A stretch of DNA of 64,000 nucleotides from Podospora comata. Taxonomy: Eukaryota > Ascomycota > Sordariomycetes > Sordariales > Podosporaceae. Each line of letters begins with the position of its first letter. Positions within the stretch are counted from its first letter, which is position 1. The DNA is taken from the NCBI GenBank assembly GCA_017354895.1, contig CP071498.1, positions 1,612,001 through 1,676,000 on the forward strand. Direction: 5' to 3'. The position numbers were made by a program, and so were the translations under genes. The notes below the pieces were generated by a model, which did no database searches, was not told the origin of the DNA, and saw only the letters and a program-made list of their open reading frames with translations. Positions 33,264-48,911 of this stretch are shown here, one piece after another.

Positions 33264-36200
33264 ATGAGCACAACTACTGCCATTGATGACCCTGCGGGGC
33301 TCAAAACCACACGCCAACGCAACAACCAACCCCAACAGTCCGAGATCCCCTTGCCCTCGCCGTCCATTAGTGATGTCGACTCCGACTCGAACAAGGGCGA
33401 TGACCACCGAGACGCCCATGTGAAAAAGGCATACGGCCGAACTCCAGATGGAACGGGTATGCACACTCTACTCTCTCCGTCCCAAGTCTTTCTCTCCCAG
33501 GAGGCCCAACTCCTGGACCCCTCTTCCCCTAACCTGCCCTACTGCAAGGTGCTGTAAGCTGTAAAAAATAAAAATAGGATGCAAGTGCTAATCATGACGA
33601 CCATCCGTAGTCTTCGTCGTGCCCGAGACCCATGACATGGTCTCCCAATTATTAGACCCTCGCGAACCCAAGAACCTGTCCGATTACATTGTCCTTGGTG
33701 TTCTCGCCCTGCATATTTGGCTCGCTTGGGCTGTGCCAGCGCCCTATAACAAGTACCTGCTCGGATTTGCGTTTACCTTCTGGAGACTTGCATACAATGC
33801 TGGGATCGGCTATCTGTTGACTGTTCAGTCAAAATACACTCTCCTCGTCACCTGGGCTCGTCGGTTAAGGGCTTTTGAACAACCCGCCACCAACCCGCGG
33901 CCATGGCTTTACAACCTCCTCAAGACGGAGCTCGAGACCAAGATCCCCAAGGACTACAAGATGGATGAGGCTCCGATCGAGTACAACACCTGGCTTGCTT
34001 TCCGTCGCATTGTCGATCTGATCCTGATGTGCGACTTTGTGTCGTACTGCCTGTTCGCCATTGTCTGCGCCCACACGCCTGAGGATGAGGGGTTGGGCAT
34101 GCTTCTTGGCCGTTGGGTCGGGGGTATTGCGCTTGTTGGCTTCAACCTTTGGGTCAAGCTGGATGCGCACAGAGTGGTGAAGGACTATGCCTGGTACTGG
34201 GGCGGTAAGTGACCTTGCGCTTGGAAATGAGGGTTGCAGTTGGTTTGCTGACTGCCTTCTAGATTTCTTCTATCTGATCGAGCAGGAACTTACTTTCGAT
34301 GGCGTCTTCGAGATGGCCCCCCATCCCATGTACTCCATTGGCTACGCTGGATACTACGGCATCTCGATGATGGCTGCTAGCTACGATGTTCTCTTCATCT
34401 CTATCGCTGCCCACGCTCTCCAGTTTGTCTTCTTGGCCTTTGTCGAGAATCCTCACATCGAAAAGACCTACAACCCGCCACCCCCACGTCTCCGGGCCGA
34501 ATCCGAGATTGGCAGCCAGACCGAGGCCGATGCTTTGGTCACCAAGGAGCTTAACGGGAACTCTGATATCCCCCAGCCTGTTCACAACATGATTGGAAGC
34601 TTCGACCTCTTCAGAGTGACCGACGCTTCCTCCCTCATCATTGTTGCCTGCTTCATCGCCTTGACGGTTGTCACTCCCACCACCCGCACTTACCAGACTC
34701 TGGCTGTTGTGAACGCTATCTTCTGGCGTCTCTGGTACTCTGTTGGTTTGGGCTACATCCTGAAGAAGCAATCCGAAAAGAAGATGTATACCAGGCACTT
34801 CCTCAAGTTTGGCGAGAGCACCGGCGAGGCCTGGAGACAGTGGAAGGGCCTGTACCACATCAGCATGATTCTCTGCCACGTCTCGTTCTTGACCGCCTGC
34901 TGGAAGATGTACACCTACCCTGAGGATTGGAGCTACGGTTCTGTTCTCCTGAAGCATGTGATTGGTGTCAGTCTGATTGCTCTTCAGCTTTGGACATCCT
35001 CTAGCATCTACGAGTCTCTTGGCGAGTTTGGCTGGTTCTATGGTGATTTCTTCTTCGAGAGCCCCCGCCCACCCACGTACAACTCAATCTACCGTTTCCT
35101 CAACAACCCGGAGCGTGTGCTTGGTGCTGCTGGTTTCTGGGGCTTGGCTCTCATTACCTGGAGCAAGGCTGTTTTCGTCATGGCGCTTGTCAGCCAGCTT
35201 TTGATGCTGGGATTCATTTCGTTTGTCGAGAAGCCTCACATGCAAAAGATCTACGGCCAGAACCTCCGCAAGGAGGCCGGTCTTACCAAGTTTGTCAAGA
35301 AGTCACTTCCCGCCCCTGTCAAGAGATGGCAACAGGGTGTCGACAAGGTCCTCGATGAGACCAAGCACTTTGCTGAGGACTTTATTGATGCCGCCCTTAC
35401 CAGACTTTCTGCCGGCTCTTCCAACTTCGTCAAGGACACCACCGCTCTCTTCCACAAGCCCCTCCGTCTCTCTATTAACCGTATCGACCGCGATCTTGCT
35501 GGATATGACCCCAAGCACTACAAGCTTTCCGTGGAGGGCGAGCAGCTGATTGCTCCTGATGAGAAGGCTACCCGGAAGGAAAGTGCCGATGCTCGCGTCC
35601 CCAAGGATGTCAAAACCAAGGTCTTCCAGTATGGCGCTCCCATTCGTGTCAAGTGGACAGCTCCTGCCAACCACAGCAAGAAGGACTGGGTTGGTCTCTA
35701 CTTGGTCACCGACAACCGCAACAGGGATTTCACTGAAGTGCCATCCCTCGGCCGCTGGATCCCCACGTGCCGCGGCCAGTACGACACCACCACTGACGAA
35801 GGCATTGTTTCGTATGATGAAAAGGTCGAGTCGGAAGGTGTCGAGGGCCCTCTTGTACAAGGCGAGATGGTATTCGAGGGTGACAAGCTTTGGTGGACAC
35901 AGGGCGTGTACGAGTTCAGATACCACCACCACGGCAAGCACAACGTCATGTCGATCTCGGAGCCGTTCGAGGTCCGCATTCCGTTGGTTGTGAAGGAGGG
36001 TACCGAGCTCACCATTGAGGAAGCCGAGAACGCCCTGCTGCCTATTGTACGGAACTGCCTTGACCGCGACCCAGAAATCGCGCCAGAGACTGTTGACGAA
36101 CCATGGGGTGCTCATGTTGAACGGGATGGCAAGTATGCCGAGAGAGTGGTGTATGCTATTCGTGAGATGTTTGCCATTGAGTTCTCGCCGGCGGTGGTGC

Positions 36201-36384
36201 CAGCAGATGGGAACGTCAAGAAGTTGGCGTGGAGGGTGGTTAACGGAAGAATTGCTCTTGTAAGCTTCTTTTCTTCCATTGGTCAAGCAGTGCCAGCTTG
36301 CTAACGACACTTCAACAGGCGCCATATAGTATGTCATTACAATCAAGAAGACCGCCAACACCCGTTGCCGACAGTTACAAATAA
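33264..36384 (+). CDS. CHO2: Phosphatidylethanolamine N-methyltransferase CHO2
   Basis: Four exons: 33264-33456, 33611-34204, 34263-36259 and 36319-36384, giving 949 residues. A hydrophilic Ser-rich N-terminus precedes [20 protein letters not shown], then paired methyltransferase halves. Each half has several transmembrane segments and the conserved SAM/PE-site blocks ([25 protein letters not shown]; later [16 protein letters not shown]). The C-terminal ~400 residues are soluble and contain KKDWVGLY and [20 protein letters not shown], typical of fungal CHO2. The enzyme lies in the ER and carries out the first methylation of phosphatidylethanolamine toward phosphatidylcholine. Length agrees with fungal homologues. 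The last exon of 66 nt replaces the in-frame intron extension and ends PVADSYK. Intron 1 is 154 nt. In Neurospora this is chol-1. Confidence 0.94.
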
Positions 36385-40280
<3,896 letters not shown>

Positions 40281-43200
40281 ATGGATGACTATCTGGATAG
40301 CCCCATGGAGACGGAGGATGTCTTCCCCTGCAAAGGGTGCGGAGAGGTAGGTTTCGCCTCCGCCTTGAGCTCGGAGTCTTGGCCACGTCTAATACATGAC
40401 AGATCCTCGAGGAGGGCAAAGCCTTTGAATTGGGTATGATGTTCCAACTCTATAAAGGGGCTCGGATGGTGCTGACACTTTGCGCTACAGCTGGAAACCG
40501 ATGGCATCTTGACTGCTTTCGTTGCAACACATGCAACACGCTACTCGACTCAGATGCGAACCTGCTCCTGCTTGGAGATGGTTCCCTCATCTGCAACAAC
40601 TGCACCTACAGCTGCAGCGCTTGCAATAATAAGATTGAAGACCTTGCCATCCTAACCGGAGACCAGGCTTTTTGTGCAAGCTGCTTCCGCTGCAGGAACT
40701 GCAAGAGGAAGATCGAGAACCTGCGATATGCCCGCACATCACACGGCATCTTTTGCATGAACTGCCACGAGTCCCTCATGGCAAGACGACGCAAGAAATC
40801 AAAAGCAGCAGCTCAAGCAAAACAACGAGAAAAAGATGCGTCGCCCATGATCACAGACAAGTCCCTGCCCGCCTTGCCGCCAAACGCCGTCCCTCCGATA
40901 GCGTTCTCGGGCGATAGGGCAACCCCCGACTCCGACACGCCTACCGAGCTGTCGCCGCGTCCTCGTAATGCATATGGTGGCATCAACGAGTCGTCTTCGC
41001 GCAGCGTCTCGAGGAACGAGCTTTCTCCCGAACGAACCCAAGACTCTTCGAAAGAGCCATCGCTTGCGCCACCTCAGCAAAACTATCGGAACAACCGAAA
41101 CTCAACCATTCTTTCTGGCGATATGAACATTGGAGATGGCGAAGGATTCTTCATCCCGGTAGCGCTGGATCCCAGCCCTGCCCCTTCACTGACGCCACAG
41201 TCCATGTCCGATACTTTTACCGACTCGAGCAGGAGGAAACAGGAGAGAGATTACTTCAGTGCACCGAAGCCAAGTCCATCCCAGGACAAGAGATCGGAAT
41301 CCGCAGCATCCACGCCCCATATCGCTTTCCAAGAAAAAGGCAGACAACCGTCGTCCGATTATGAAGTACCACAGTACGAAAGACCAGCGAGGAAGCTTTC
41401 GAAGCGGAACGGCAAACCCCAGACATCACCAGGAATTGGCGAGGAAAGGAGACCTTCGAATGGGAGGACACCCACAAACGATGAGTTCAAACTGCAGGAC
41501 GCCCCCAAGAGCAAAAAGCTTGTCAACTCCAGGAGTAATTCTTTGTCGGGTGGTTCTATCGACGCTTCAGCTCCCACAAGACCACCGCCAGCACCGTCCA
41601 GAAACAGGGAACCGCTTTCAAACACTGCGAACAACAACTCGCCGTCTCCTTCGAATTTGTCCGAAAGAGTTACGCCTCCCCGAGCTTCTCAGGACTCCCG
41701 GTTGAGGGACGAAGATGCTATCCGGCCATCGATAGATTCACTGTCCAACAGGTCGGATCTTTCTGGGCCCAAGCCGGTAGCGCGCAAAGAAGTACCACAG
41801 CCACCACCTCGGAATGGCGAGCTACAAGTTCGTCCAGCGGCTCCCGAACAAAAACTAAGCGACACCTACATGCAACCACGGGCAGCTCCACCACCGCCGC
41901 CGTCGCAGGCTGGGCAACGAACACCTAGGGGATCTGTGAGCTCAGTGAATGAGGAAGGGAAGGTATCACCCAAGTTGCCGCGGTGGAGTGCTGGTGGCGA
42001 CTTCAGCATGGATGAGGACATGGCTAGAATCCTTGGTACCGACGAGGGCTCTTCATCTATATTGCGCCGTGTGTCCAATGCCGTTCGTCACGGGCGACAT
42101 AATAGTGCCGAAACCGCTACCCACCAGACGAGGGTCGGTCACAGCAGGAGCGTCAGCGAGACGACTCGAGGCACCACTTCGCCCCGTTGGCCTAGAACGC
42201 CAATTGCTGAAGACCCAACGAACGGTGGCCATGTTCCCGACATCAGCAGCCCGATCTCGCTCTCCGGAGCTGCCCATGATGATCCAATGTTCCTGAAGCG
42301 ACAGCTCAGAAACTCGGAGCAGCGCGTTGCAGAGCTCGAGCGACAGTTCAACACCGAGAAGGATCTCAAGAACTTAAACAAGAAACTTGTTGAAAAGAGA
42401 AAGACTGTGTCTGTTCTTGATACCCAGACAGAGATTATGATCCGGCAGCTTGAGGTTTTGGCCGGTTATGTGGAGCGGGCAAAGAAGACGAGCGAACCCC
42501 TGGATCCCCGGGAGCTGGAGGAGTCTGCCATCAAAGACTTTGTGCAAAAGCTGGAGAAGGTCAAGCAAAACATGACGGCAGCGATCGAGCAACTCCACGC
42601 TGAGCGGGATGACCTGCTCGAGGAAAGGAATCAAGCCATTGCCGACCGCGACCGCGCCCTTCTCGAGTTTGAGCAGCTTTCGTCCAAGAATGCGCAGTTG
42701 GCTGATCTGAACAACGATCTTACACACCAAATCCAAGAGAGGTTCAAGCAGCAGATCAATAATGGTGATCTCAAGATGCCTCCAAATGGTCTTGGCATCT
42801 ACAGCCATTCCAAGGGCTCGTCCTCGGTCAACTTGGATACCGCCAGCATGCAGACTGGAACCACCCTCATGGGCACTGATGCTGAGGAGCCCATCCTTGA
42901 GGGCCCAACAGTGGTGAATATTCGCAAGGGTCAAGTCAAAAAGTTTAACTGGAAAAAGGGGTCAAGCAAGGTTGCGCACAACATCACGAAGGGCATCAAC
43001 CGTGCGGCAGGTGCCTTCCAGGCACAAGAAGGCAATCCTCGCATTGGCGCCCCTCAGACGCTGAACAGCGACAGCATTGGCATCCCGTACAACATGACGG
43101 TCGCTCAGGTCGAGTCACCAGTCACCACGATCCCACCTCCACCGCCACCTATGGGCGTGAACAGAGTCAACACCGACCAGCGTCAAGGTTTTGGCTTCTT

Positions 43201-43987
43201 TGGCAAGAAGCAGCAACAGCAGGCAATGACCAAGTCCCAGTCCATGAACAATGTCCCAGCACCGGCAGCAGCCGAAGCACCAAGCACGTTGTTCGGATCG
43301 GAACTGGTCGAGAGGGCGGATTATGAACGTCGTCAAATACCCAACGTCGTCACGCGCTGCATTGAGGAGGTGGAGCTGCGGGGCATGGACATTGAGGGTA
43401 TCTACCGGAAAACGGGCGGCAACTCGCAGGTCAAGATGATACAGGAAGGGTTTGACAAGAATGGGGACTTTGACATTTCGGATCCCGACTTGGACATTAC
43501 GGCTGTGACGAGCGTGCTGAAGCAGTATTTCCGGAAGTTGCCGACGCCGCTGTTGACGTTTGATGTTTATGAGAGGATTTTGGAGAGCAACAGTAAGTTT
43601 TTTCTTGGGCTCCTTACAGGGAGAGGTAAATGCTGACAGTGGGAAAAGCAATCCAAGACGAGAGCGAGAGGTGCGCGCACATGAGGAGGACGATTAATAC
43701 GCTGCCGCCAAAGCATCGGGACTGTCTGGAGTTTTTGATGTTTCATCTTGCTAGGGTGGCCAGTAGGGAGAGGGAGAATCTGGTATGTGATTATTCTTGG
43801 TTTGTTTGCTTGAATGTGGTGGCTGACGGAGAATGTGTAGATGTCCCCCAAGAATTTGGCCGTGGTGTTTGCGCCGACGATTATGAGGGATCACAGTCTG
43901 GAGAAGGAGATGACGGACATGCATGTCAAGAATTTGGCGGTGCAGTTTTTGATTGAGAATAGTCATGTTATTTTTGGAGAGGCTTGA
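40281..43987 (+). CDS. RGA1: LIM-domain RhoGAP (RGA1-type Rho GTPase-activating protein)
   Basis: Five exons: 40281-40346, 40403-40433, 40491-43592, 43649-43782 and 43841-43987, giving 1,159 residues. Two tandem LIM domains lie at ~17-125. The first has C17, C20, H38, C41, C44 and C47 and is split over exons 1-3. A long disordered Ser/Pro region follows. Coiled coils span ~630-780 (LKRQLRNSEQRVAELERQFN). The RhoGAP domain is at ~965-1155 with the arginine finger in GIYRKTG (R1005) and the conserved LPPKHRDCLEFLMFHLARV and NLAVVFAPTIM blocks after splicing. It should stimulate GTP hydrolysis by Cdc42/Rho at growth sites, controlling polarity. Two LIM plus GAP fits Rga1 rather than Lrg1, but the substrate is inferred. 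The last two introns were needed to complete the GAP core. Confidence 0.9.
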
Positions 43988-45129
43988 GTGGGTGGGTGGT
44001 GAGAGGGGAAAAGGGAGAGGTGGTGGTGGGTTTGTTCTTATTTAGCGACAAGGGAAGGAAGGGTGTTTGAAGTAGTGTTGTTGCTATTGATTTTTTTTGA
44101 TTTTTTTACTTGATCCTACAGAGCTCCCCAGAAAAGGGGGGAGGAGTTTTATGAGGAGTTTGTATATAAGCCGGCCCCTGCTTTGAGTCTGAGGGAAAGA
44201 TGGGTGGGGGGGGGGTGTTTCTTTCAATTTTTCTTGAGTCTTTTTTTATTCTAGGACGTTTTTTTTAATGGGTTTCTCAGCCGGCATGGGCGAGCAGCAC
44301 TACTTGATTAGCAGGCATGAGCATTGCGAGAGGCGTGGTTTGGGGTATCTAGGGGAGGGAAATATCACGTTAAATTTCATGGTCAACATGATCGTATCTC
44401 GAGAGTGACTTTGTCAACGTGCTCATGAATGCTGAGCGATATCAAATGGGATCAATAAACCATATATATATAACTATACACTTTCCCCCTCCAAGAAAGG
44501 GGCTTCGGTACAACAAAGGGGGTAGACATTCAAAGCAAACATGTAAAAATAAAATAAAATTCTCCTCCCCCTTCGCCTTTTCCCTCTCTCAGGCTTGCTA
44601 ATAATATTGTCCCCCCCCTCATCACAATGTGTGTAGGTGGCCAATCTTGTTGAGCCCCTCCAATTCATTCCCCCTCCCTTCCTCCCTCATACAAGTTCAA
44701 ATTCCTAGGTAAACAATAGTCCATTAATGCAGGAACTTTTTGTGTCCTCTCCCTTCCCCCCCAGTCACTCCCTCCCATTTTCGGAAAACAGGCTTGTAGG
44801 TGAACAGGTTCTAGAAAAGTTCGTGCGTAGGTGTTTGTGAGTAGCGTGTTCGTGTCGTGTCGTTATAATAGCCTATTTCGCTCCTGGCTCAAGTAGAATG
44901 TTGCCCAAGTCCCTCAGAAAATCCCAGACGCGATTGAAAGTGAAGAAGAAGAAAATGAAATCGCGATAACGCCGTCGAAAAGATCATATATGCAGCCTTT
45001 GCGTTCCTCATAACAAGCGAAAAACCCAAGCCAGAGAAAACATCAATTAAGTGAAATTAGAAGGTGTCCTGTCCTTGCCGAAAGAAACTGGGGACAAAGC
45101 TGTAAGATGACACACTGGATCGTCGAGAC
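43988..45129. other. Convergent spacer RhoGAP / DUF2415 gene
   Basis: 1.14 kb AT- and T-rich sequence between two stop codons, containing both 3' untranslated regions. No gene is seen. Confidence 0.55.
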
Positions 45130-47648
45130 CTAGCGGAATTCTATGCTTGGGAAAAGCTTCCGACTCAGCTTGTTGATGTGGAATTCGTACACGCCACTCT
45201 CGGCGCCGACGAACCTGTTGACAGACAGTCAGCATGAAGCCATAACAAGACAGCCGAAAAGCACAACTTACAAGACCTCACCGTCCTCGCTCCACGACAA
45301 GCCAGCTGTGTCATAGGGTTCCGGTCGGATATGGGACGGTACAATGGACCCAAACATGCGCCTTGTCGGGCTCTCCTCCAGCTCTCGCATCAGGTACGCT
45401 GCTCTAATACGCCGTTGCAGGTCAGTAAACGGGGCATCCTCAGAAGAGCTTGTGGTAGGGACATCCGCTGCGGTGAGCAGAGAAACAACAAGTTGGGGTG
45501 AGGGGCCGCCGTACAATGCCTCCACGTTGTCCCATCTGCTCGCAGAAGAAGCCGGGTTCGCGTTGGCCATCAGCCGCGCCACCAGCGCCCGCCGATCCGA
45601 AGTATCAATTCGAGAACCTGAAACAGGAGGACGCGACGAAAGGGGTGCTGCATACCGCCGTCTCTCTGCAATAAAGCTGCCGCCGGTGGCAGCAGCAGCA
45701 GTGTTGCTGGTGCTGCTGTAACCTTCCCGCGCCGTGCGTGTCTGTTCCTCGCGCATGCGCAGGTTGTCGCGAAGCCGTTCCCTCTGGTCGCGAACGTTCC
45801 CAAGGAGATCGTCAACGGCACGAGAAACGCTCGCGCTACGGTCTCGTGTTCTCGCGGCACCAGGAGTCAAGGATGATCGTGAGCCTCGCTCAGCCCATGG
45901 GGATCTGCTGGTGCCCGCTCCGTTGCCCGCTCCGCTCCCAGCACCAGTACCAGTCCCCGTCCCCGTCCCCGTCCCCGATCCGCTACCGGTACCGCTTTCA
46001 TTGGCACCGCCGCTGTTCGATGTTGCCCTCGGAAAACTGGTCGACGACCCCCACCGTTCAGAGGCCCGCCGGCCACCCTCCACTGCTTCTAGGGCCACCA
46101 TCTCACGCCTTCGGCTACCTTGAATGGCTTCCAGAACAACCGTCTCTTCAGGTGTTAGTGGTATGTTGTATCTCTCCAATGCTTCTCGTACATCTGGTCT
46201 CCGGCCCTGCCGCTCGCCAGCCAAGTCCAGGGTGCTGGAAAAGTTAGAAAGGATGTCACCTCTCTCACGCCGGAATTCCTCAATCAGACGAGGGTCAATA
46301 GTGTCTCGGTCCACCACCGGCAAGTGCTCAAAGTCATCGTCCTGGTCCAGGTACAGAATCTGCCTCTTGTCAAACCCGGTACGAATGTCTGCGATGCCTA
46401 CCCTGCCCCGGTCCTCGGTCCAAGCCAGCAGATCGATAGGGCCTGGCGCAAAGGCCATATCACGCACGGCACCAAAGTCCTGGTTTGGTCGTGACGTGGT
46501 AAAAACAGCGCATACGGGATCAGCGGTTGCTACGTCGAGTGCCGCCACATCGAATACTGAGATGGTTCCGTACTGGGTTCCCACCGCAAGGTATCTACCA
46601 GTACTCGAGAAACACAGCGCAAAACTGCCCCTGTTGTTCTGTTAGTACACACTCAAAGGCTCATGAATAAGGTTGGGTCTCGACCTGTTGTCTGATCGGT
46701 CATCCTTGCTCTGGCTCTCCAACTGGATCTTTCTACATGGCGTCCACTCGTACAGCGGCTGGCCCGAAATGGAGAAGGAGATGCCTGCGGCTTGTGACTT
46801 CTTCAACCTCCTCTTGTGGATATAAAGATAGGGGTCGTCGCTAATGGCACACAGAAGCTGTCCGTCCGGGGAAATGACGGCGCGGTTCATAAAGTCGGGG
46901 TACTTGATTTCGTCGAGTGTCTCCATGTTACACAGACTGGCAACAATAACGGTGCTATCGTTGTTGGCCAGAACGGCAACGCCCTCGTCGTAAGCCCCCT
47001 TGCATGGCTTTTGCAATGTAGGTGTGAACCATAGAGTGATGCAGTTCACCCTATCTTTGCCACAATGCTTGCTCCGAGCCACTGAATTTTTGCCAGCATT
47101 CGCTCGGGTTGATCGGGACATGTCCAGTGGCATCCCAGCAGCTCGGTCGCGCAGATGTAGTTCGAGGAGTGTTTCGATATCGTCTTCGGCGCAAGGCTCG
47201 TCGACCCGGAAGGCACTGAAGGCGCCCTTCTCGCCTCCACAGCAGATCCAGCCATTGCGCGCTACCAGGCACCTAGGTGGGAACGACAACCGTTTGACCG
47301 TCTCGGATTCGCCAGTCGTGGTGTTTAATCGTTGAACTGTTATGTGCCGCTCCCCCGCCACCAGCGGAAAGAAGACGGCATCTTGACCATGAACTCCAAT
47401 GAGGGATCGCAATTGCCAATGCCTAGGATGTGCACAGTTGTATTAGACAGGTAGGACAAGGGCTGCTTGGGAAAAAGACATTTGACATACTGCCACCGAA
47501 CTGCAGTTCGATAGTGTCGTCGGGGCTTCGCTTGGATAAGATGCTCGGTGGAGTTGTAACTGTGGTTGCAGCCATCAGGTTAGCCATCGTCAAGCGCATT
47601 ATAGGTGTGTATTGGAGTTTGCCCTTACCCGTCGCGAGTGACAGCCAT
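45130..47648 (-). CDS. DUF2415-domain WD40-like protein
   Basis: Five exons, 47629-47648, 47491-47559, 46685-47422, 45272-46630 and 45130-45214, give 756 residues. Exon 1 is only 20 nt (MAVTRDG). The splice restores RTAVRWQ-HWQLRSLIGVHG and later RSDNRGSFALCFSSTGRYLA. Beta-propeller-like repeats fill ~35-375, including GQLLCAISDDPYLYIHKRRL and YLAVGTQYGTISVFD. The second lies in the DUF2415 signature. Residues ~375-640 are charged and low complexity, with a Gly-Thr/Gly-Ser run. The last exon adds FVGAESGVYEFHINKLSRK and ends FPSIEFR. The family is fungal and poorly studied, so a scaffold role is inferred from the propeller only. The intron 3 donor is GTCGAG, which is unusual but fits frame, branch point and homology. 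Confidence 0.85.
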
Positions 47649-48911
47649 GGTTGCCGATGTCTTGGCGAGGATGTGTTACGGTGATGCGAACCATCAAATG
47701 GGGTGGTGGGCGATTTGGAAAAGCAAAGCAAAAGCAAGTGTCGCTGGCGATAATGGACAAGGTTGGGAGAGGCCTCTCAGACGACAGTCGTCATTGTCGA
47801 GAAGGCGGAGTAATTGCTTGGGTACGGGGTGGCTCGAGTGGTAAAAAGGCAAAGTTGAGAGGTCGAGGTCTGAACTGCTTGCAAGCTTAATGTTGCGTGC
47901 CGCTTGCTGCTGGTGCTGCTGCTTGTGCCTGTTGCTGCGTCGCGTAAAGTATAAAGGCCCCTCGCCACAATAGGTACAACTGACTGGAAGAAAGGCAAGC
48001 CCCACAAAGATGAGGGACGGCTGGCTGGGCTGGGTCTTGGAGGACAGACAATAGGTATTAATAATAATGATGAGAAGAAGATATACAACTATGGCTTCTT
48101 CAAATACAGAGTACTAATATTCTTTGGTTGCTGGCAAAAGCCCGCAATCACCGTTCACAGGGCCAAGTACAACTGTGACGCAATCACCACCTTGGATGGT
48201 CTCCAACTGAAACGCTGCCGACAAAACAATTGATTGCGGGCTCGGACCAACAGCAGACGAAACCTCGGGGCTGCGATTGATTCTCCACCGTTTTCCCGAC
48301 TGCCGTGGACAAGGCTCCATTGCGGGTGAGCGGCTTCGGAAGGTGACCCCAGTCAGCCCGGCCCTGATCGTGAAAAGCGAGCGCCGTGCCGAAAAACAGA
48401 TGGGTATCACCGGTATCACCGGACCTTGTCCGCAACAGCTTGCTTCTCCTCCACACTGAAACTGAGAAACTGAGAGGGTAATCTCCAGCACCGGGATGGC
48501 AATCACGGCGCTTTCATATACCAACGAAAGCAAAAAAAAAACACAAAAAAAAAAGTTCTGCGTCAAATGACCTGAAGAATAATTACACAATGGCTCGTCA
48601 CGTGTCTCGCCGCCTGTCCCCGTCTCCCCGGCTTTACGCGGGGGCATTTTCTCTGGAAATAGTCCGTGCTTTGCGGGTCCACCCGCTAGGCCGTGGGCGC
48701 TCTGCGAAATTTCCAACGCCTTCCAAGGTTCGATGACCGTGCTGCTCGAATTTTTTTGCCCAGTACAAAAGACCTTGCCTTGCCTTGCCGTCTTTTTTCC
48801 CTCCTCCCTGTTCCCCATCACCAATCCATACCCTCCCCCGCCGTCTGGTTTTTGCTTTCTGTTTCCTTCCCATCCCGTTCTCACAGGTTGTTTTGAATTG
48901 GATTCCTCAAG
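47649..48911. other. Divergent intergenic region DUF2415 gene / mitochondrial Hsp70
   Basis: 1.26 kb holding two promoters. A heat-shock-element-like cluster lies about 180-205 bp before the Hsp70 start. Runs of A at 48530-48553 are present. No gene is seen. Confidence 0.55.
48706..48731 (+). promoter_or_regulatory. Possible heat-shock element upstream of mitochondrial Hsp70
   Basis: The sequence GAAATTTC (GAA-nn-TTC) is followed by two more TTC units at 48721 and 48729, a gapped arrangement compatible with an Hsf1 site, about 180 bp before the start codon. This is suggestive only; three-base units are common by chance. Confidence 0.3.
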
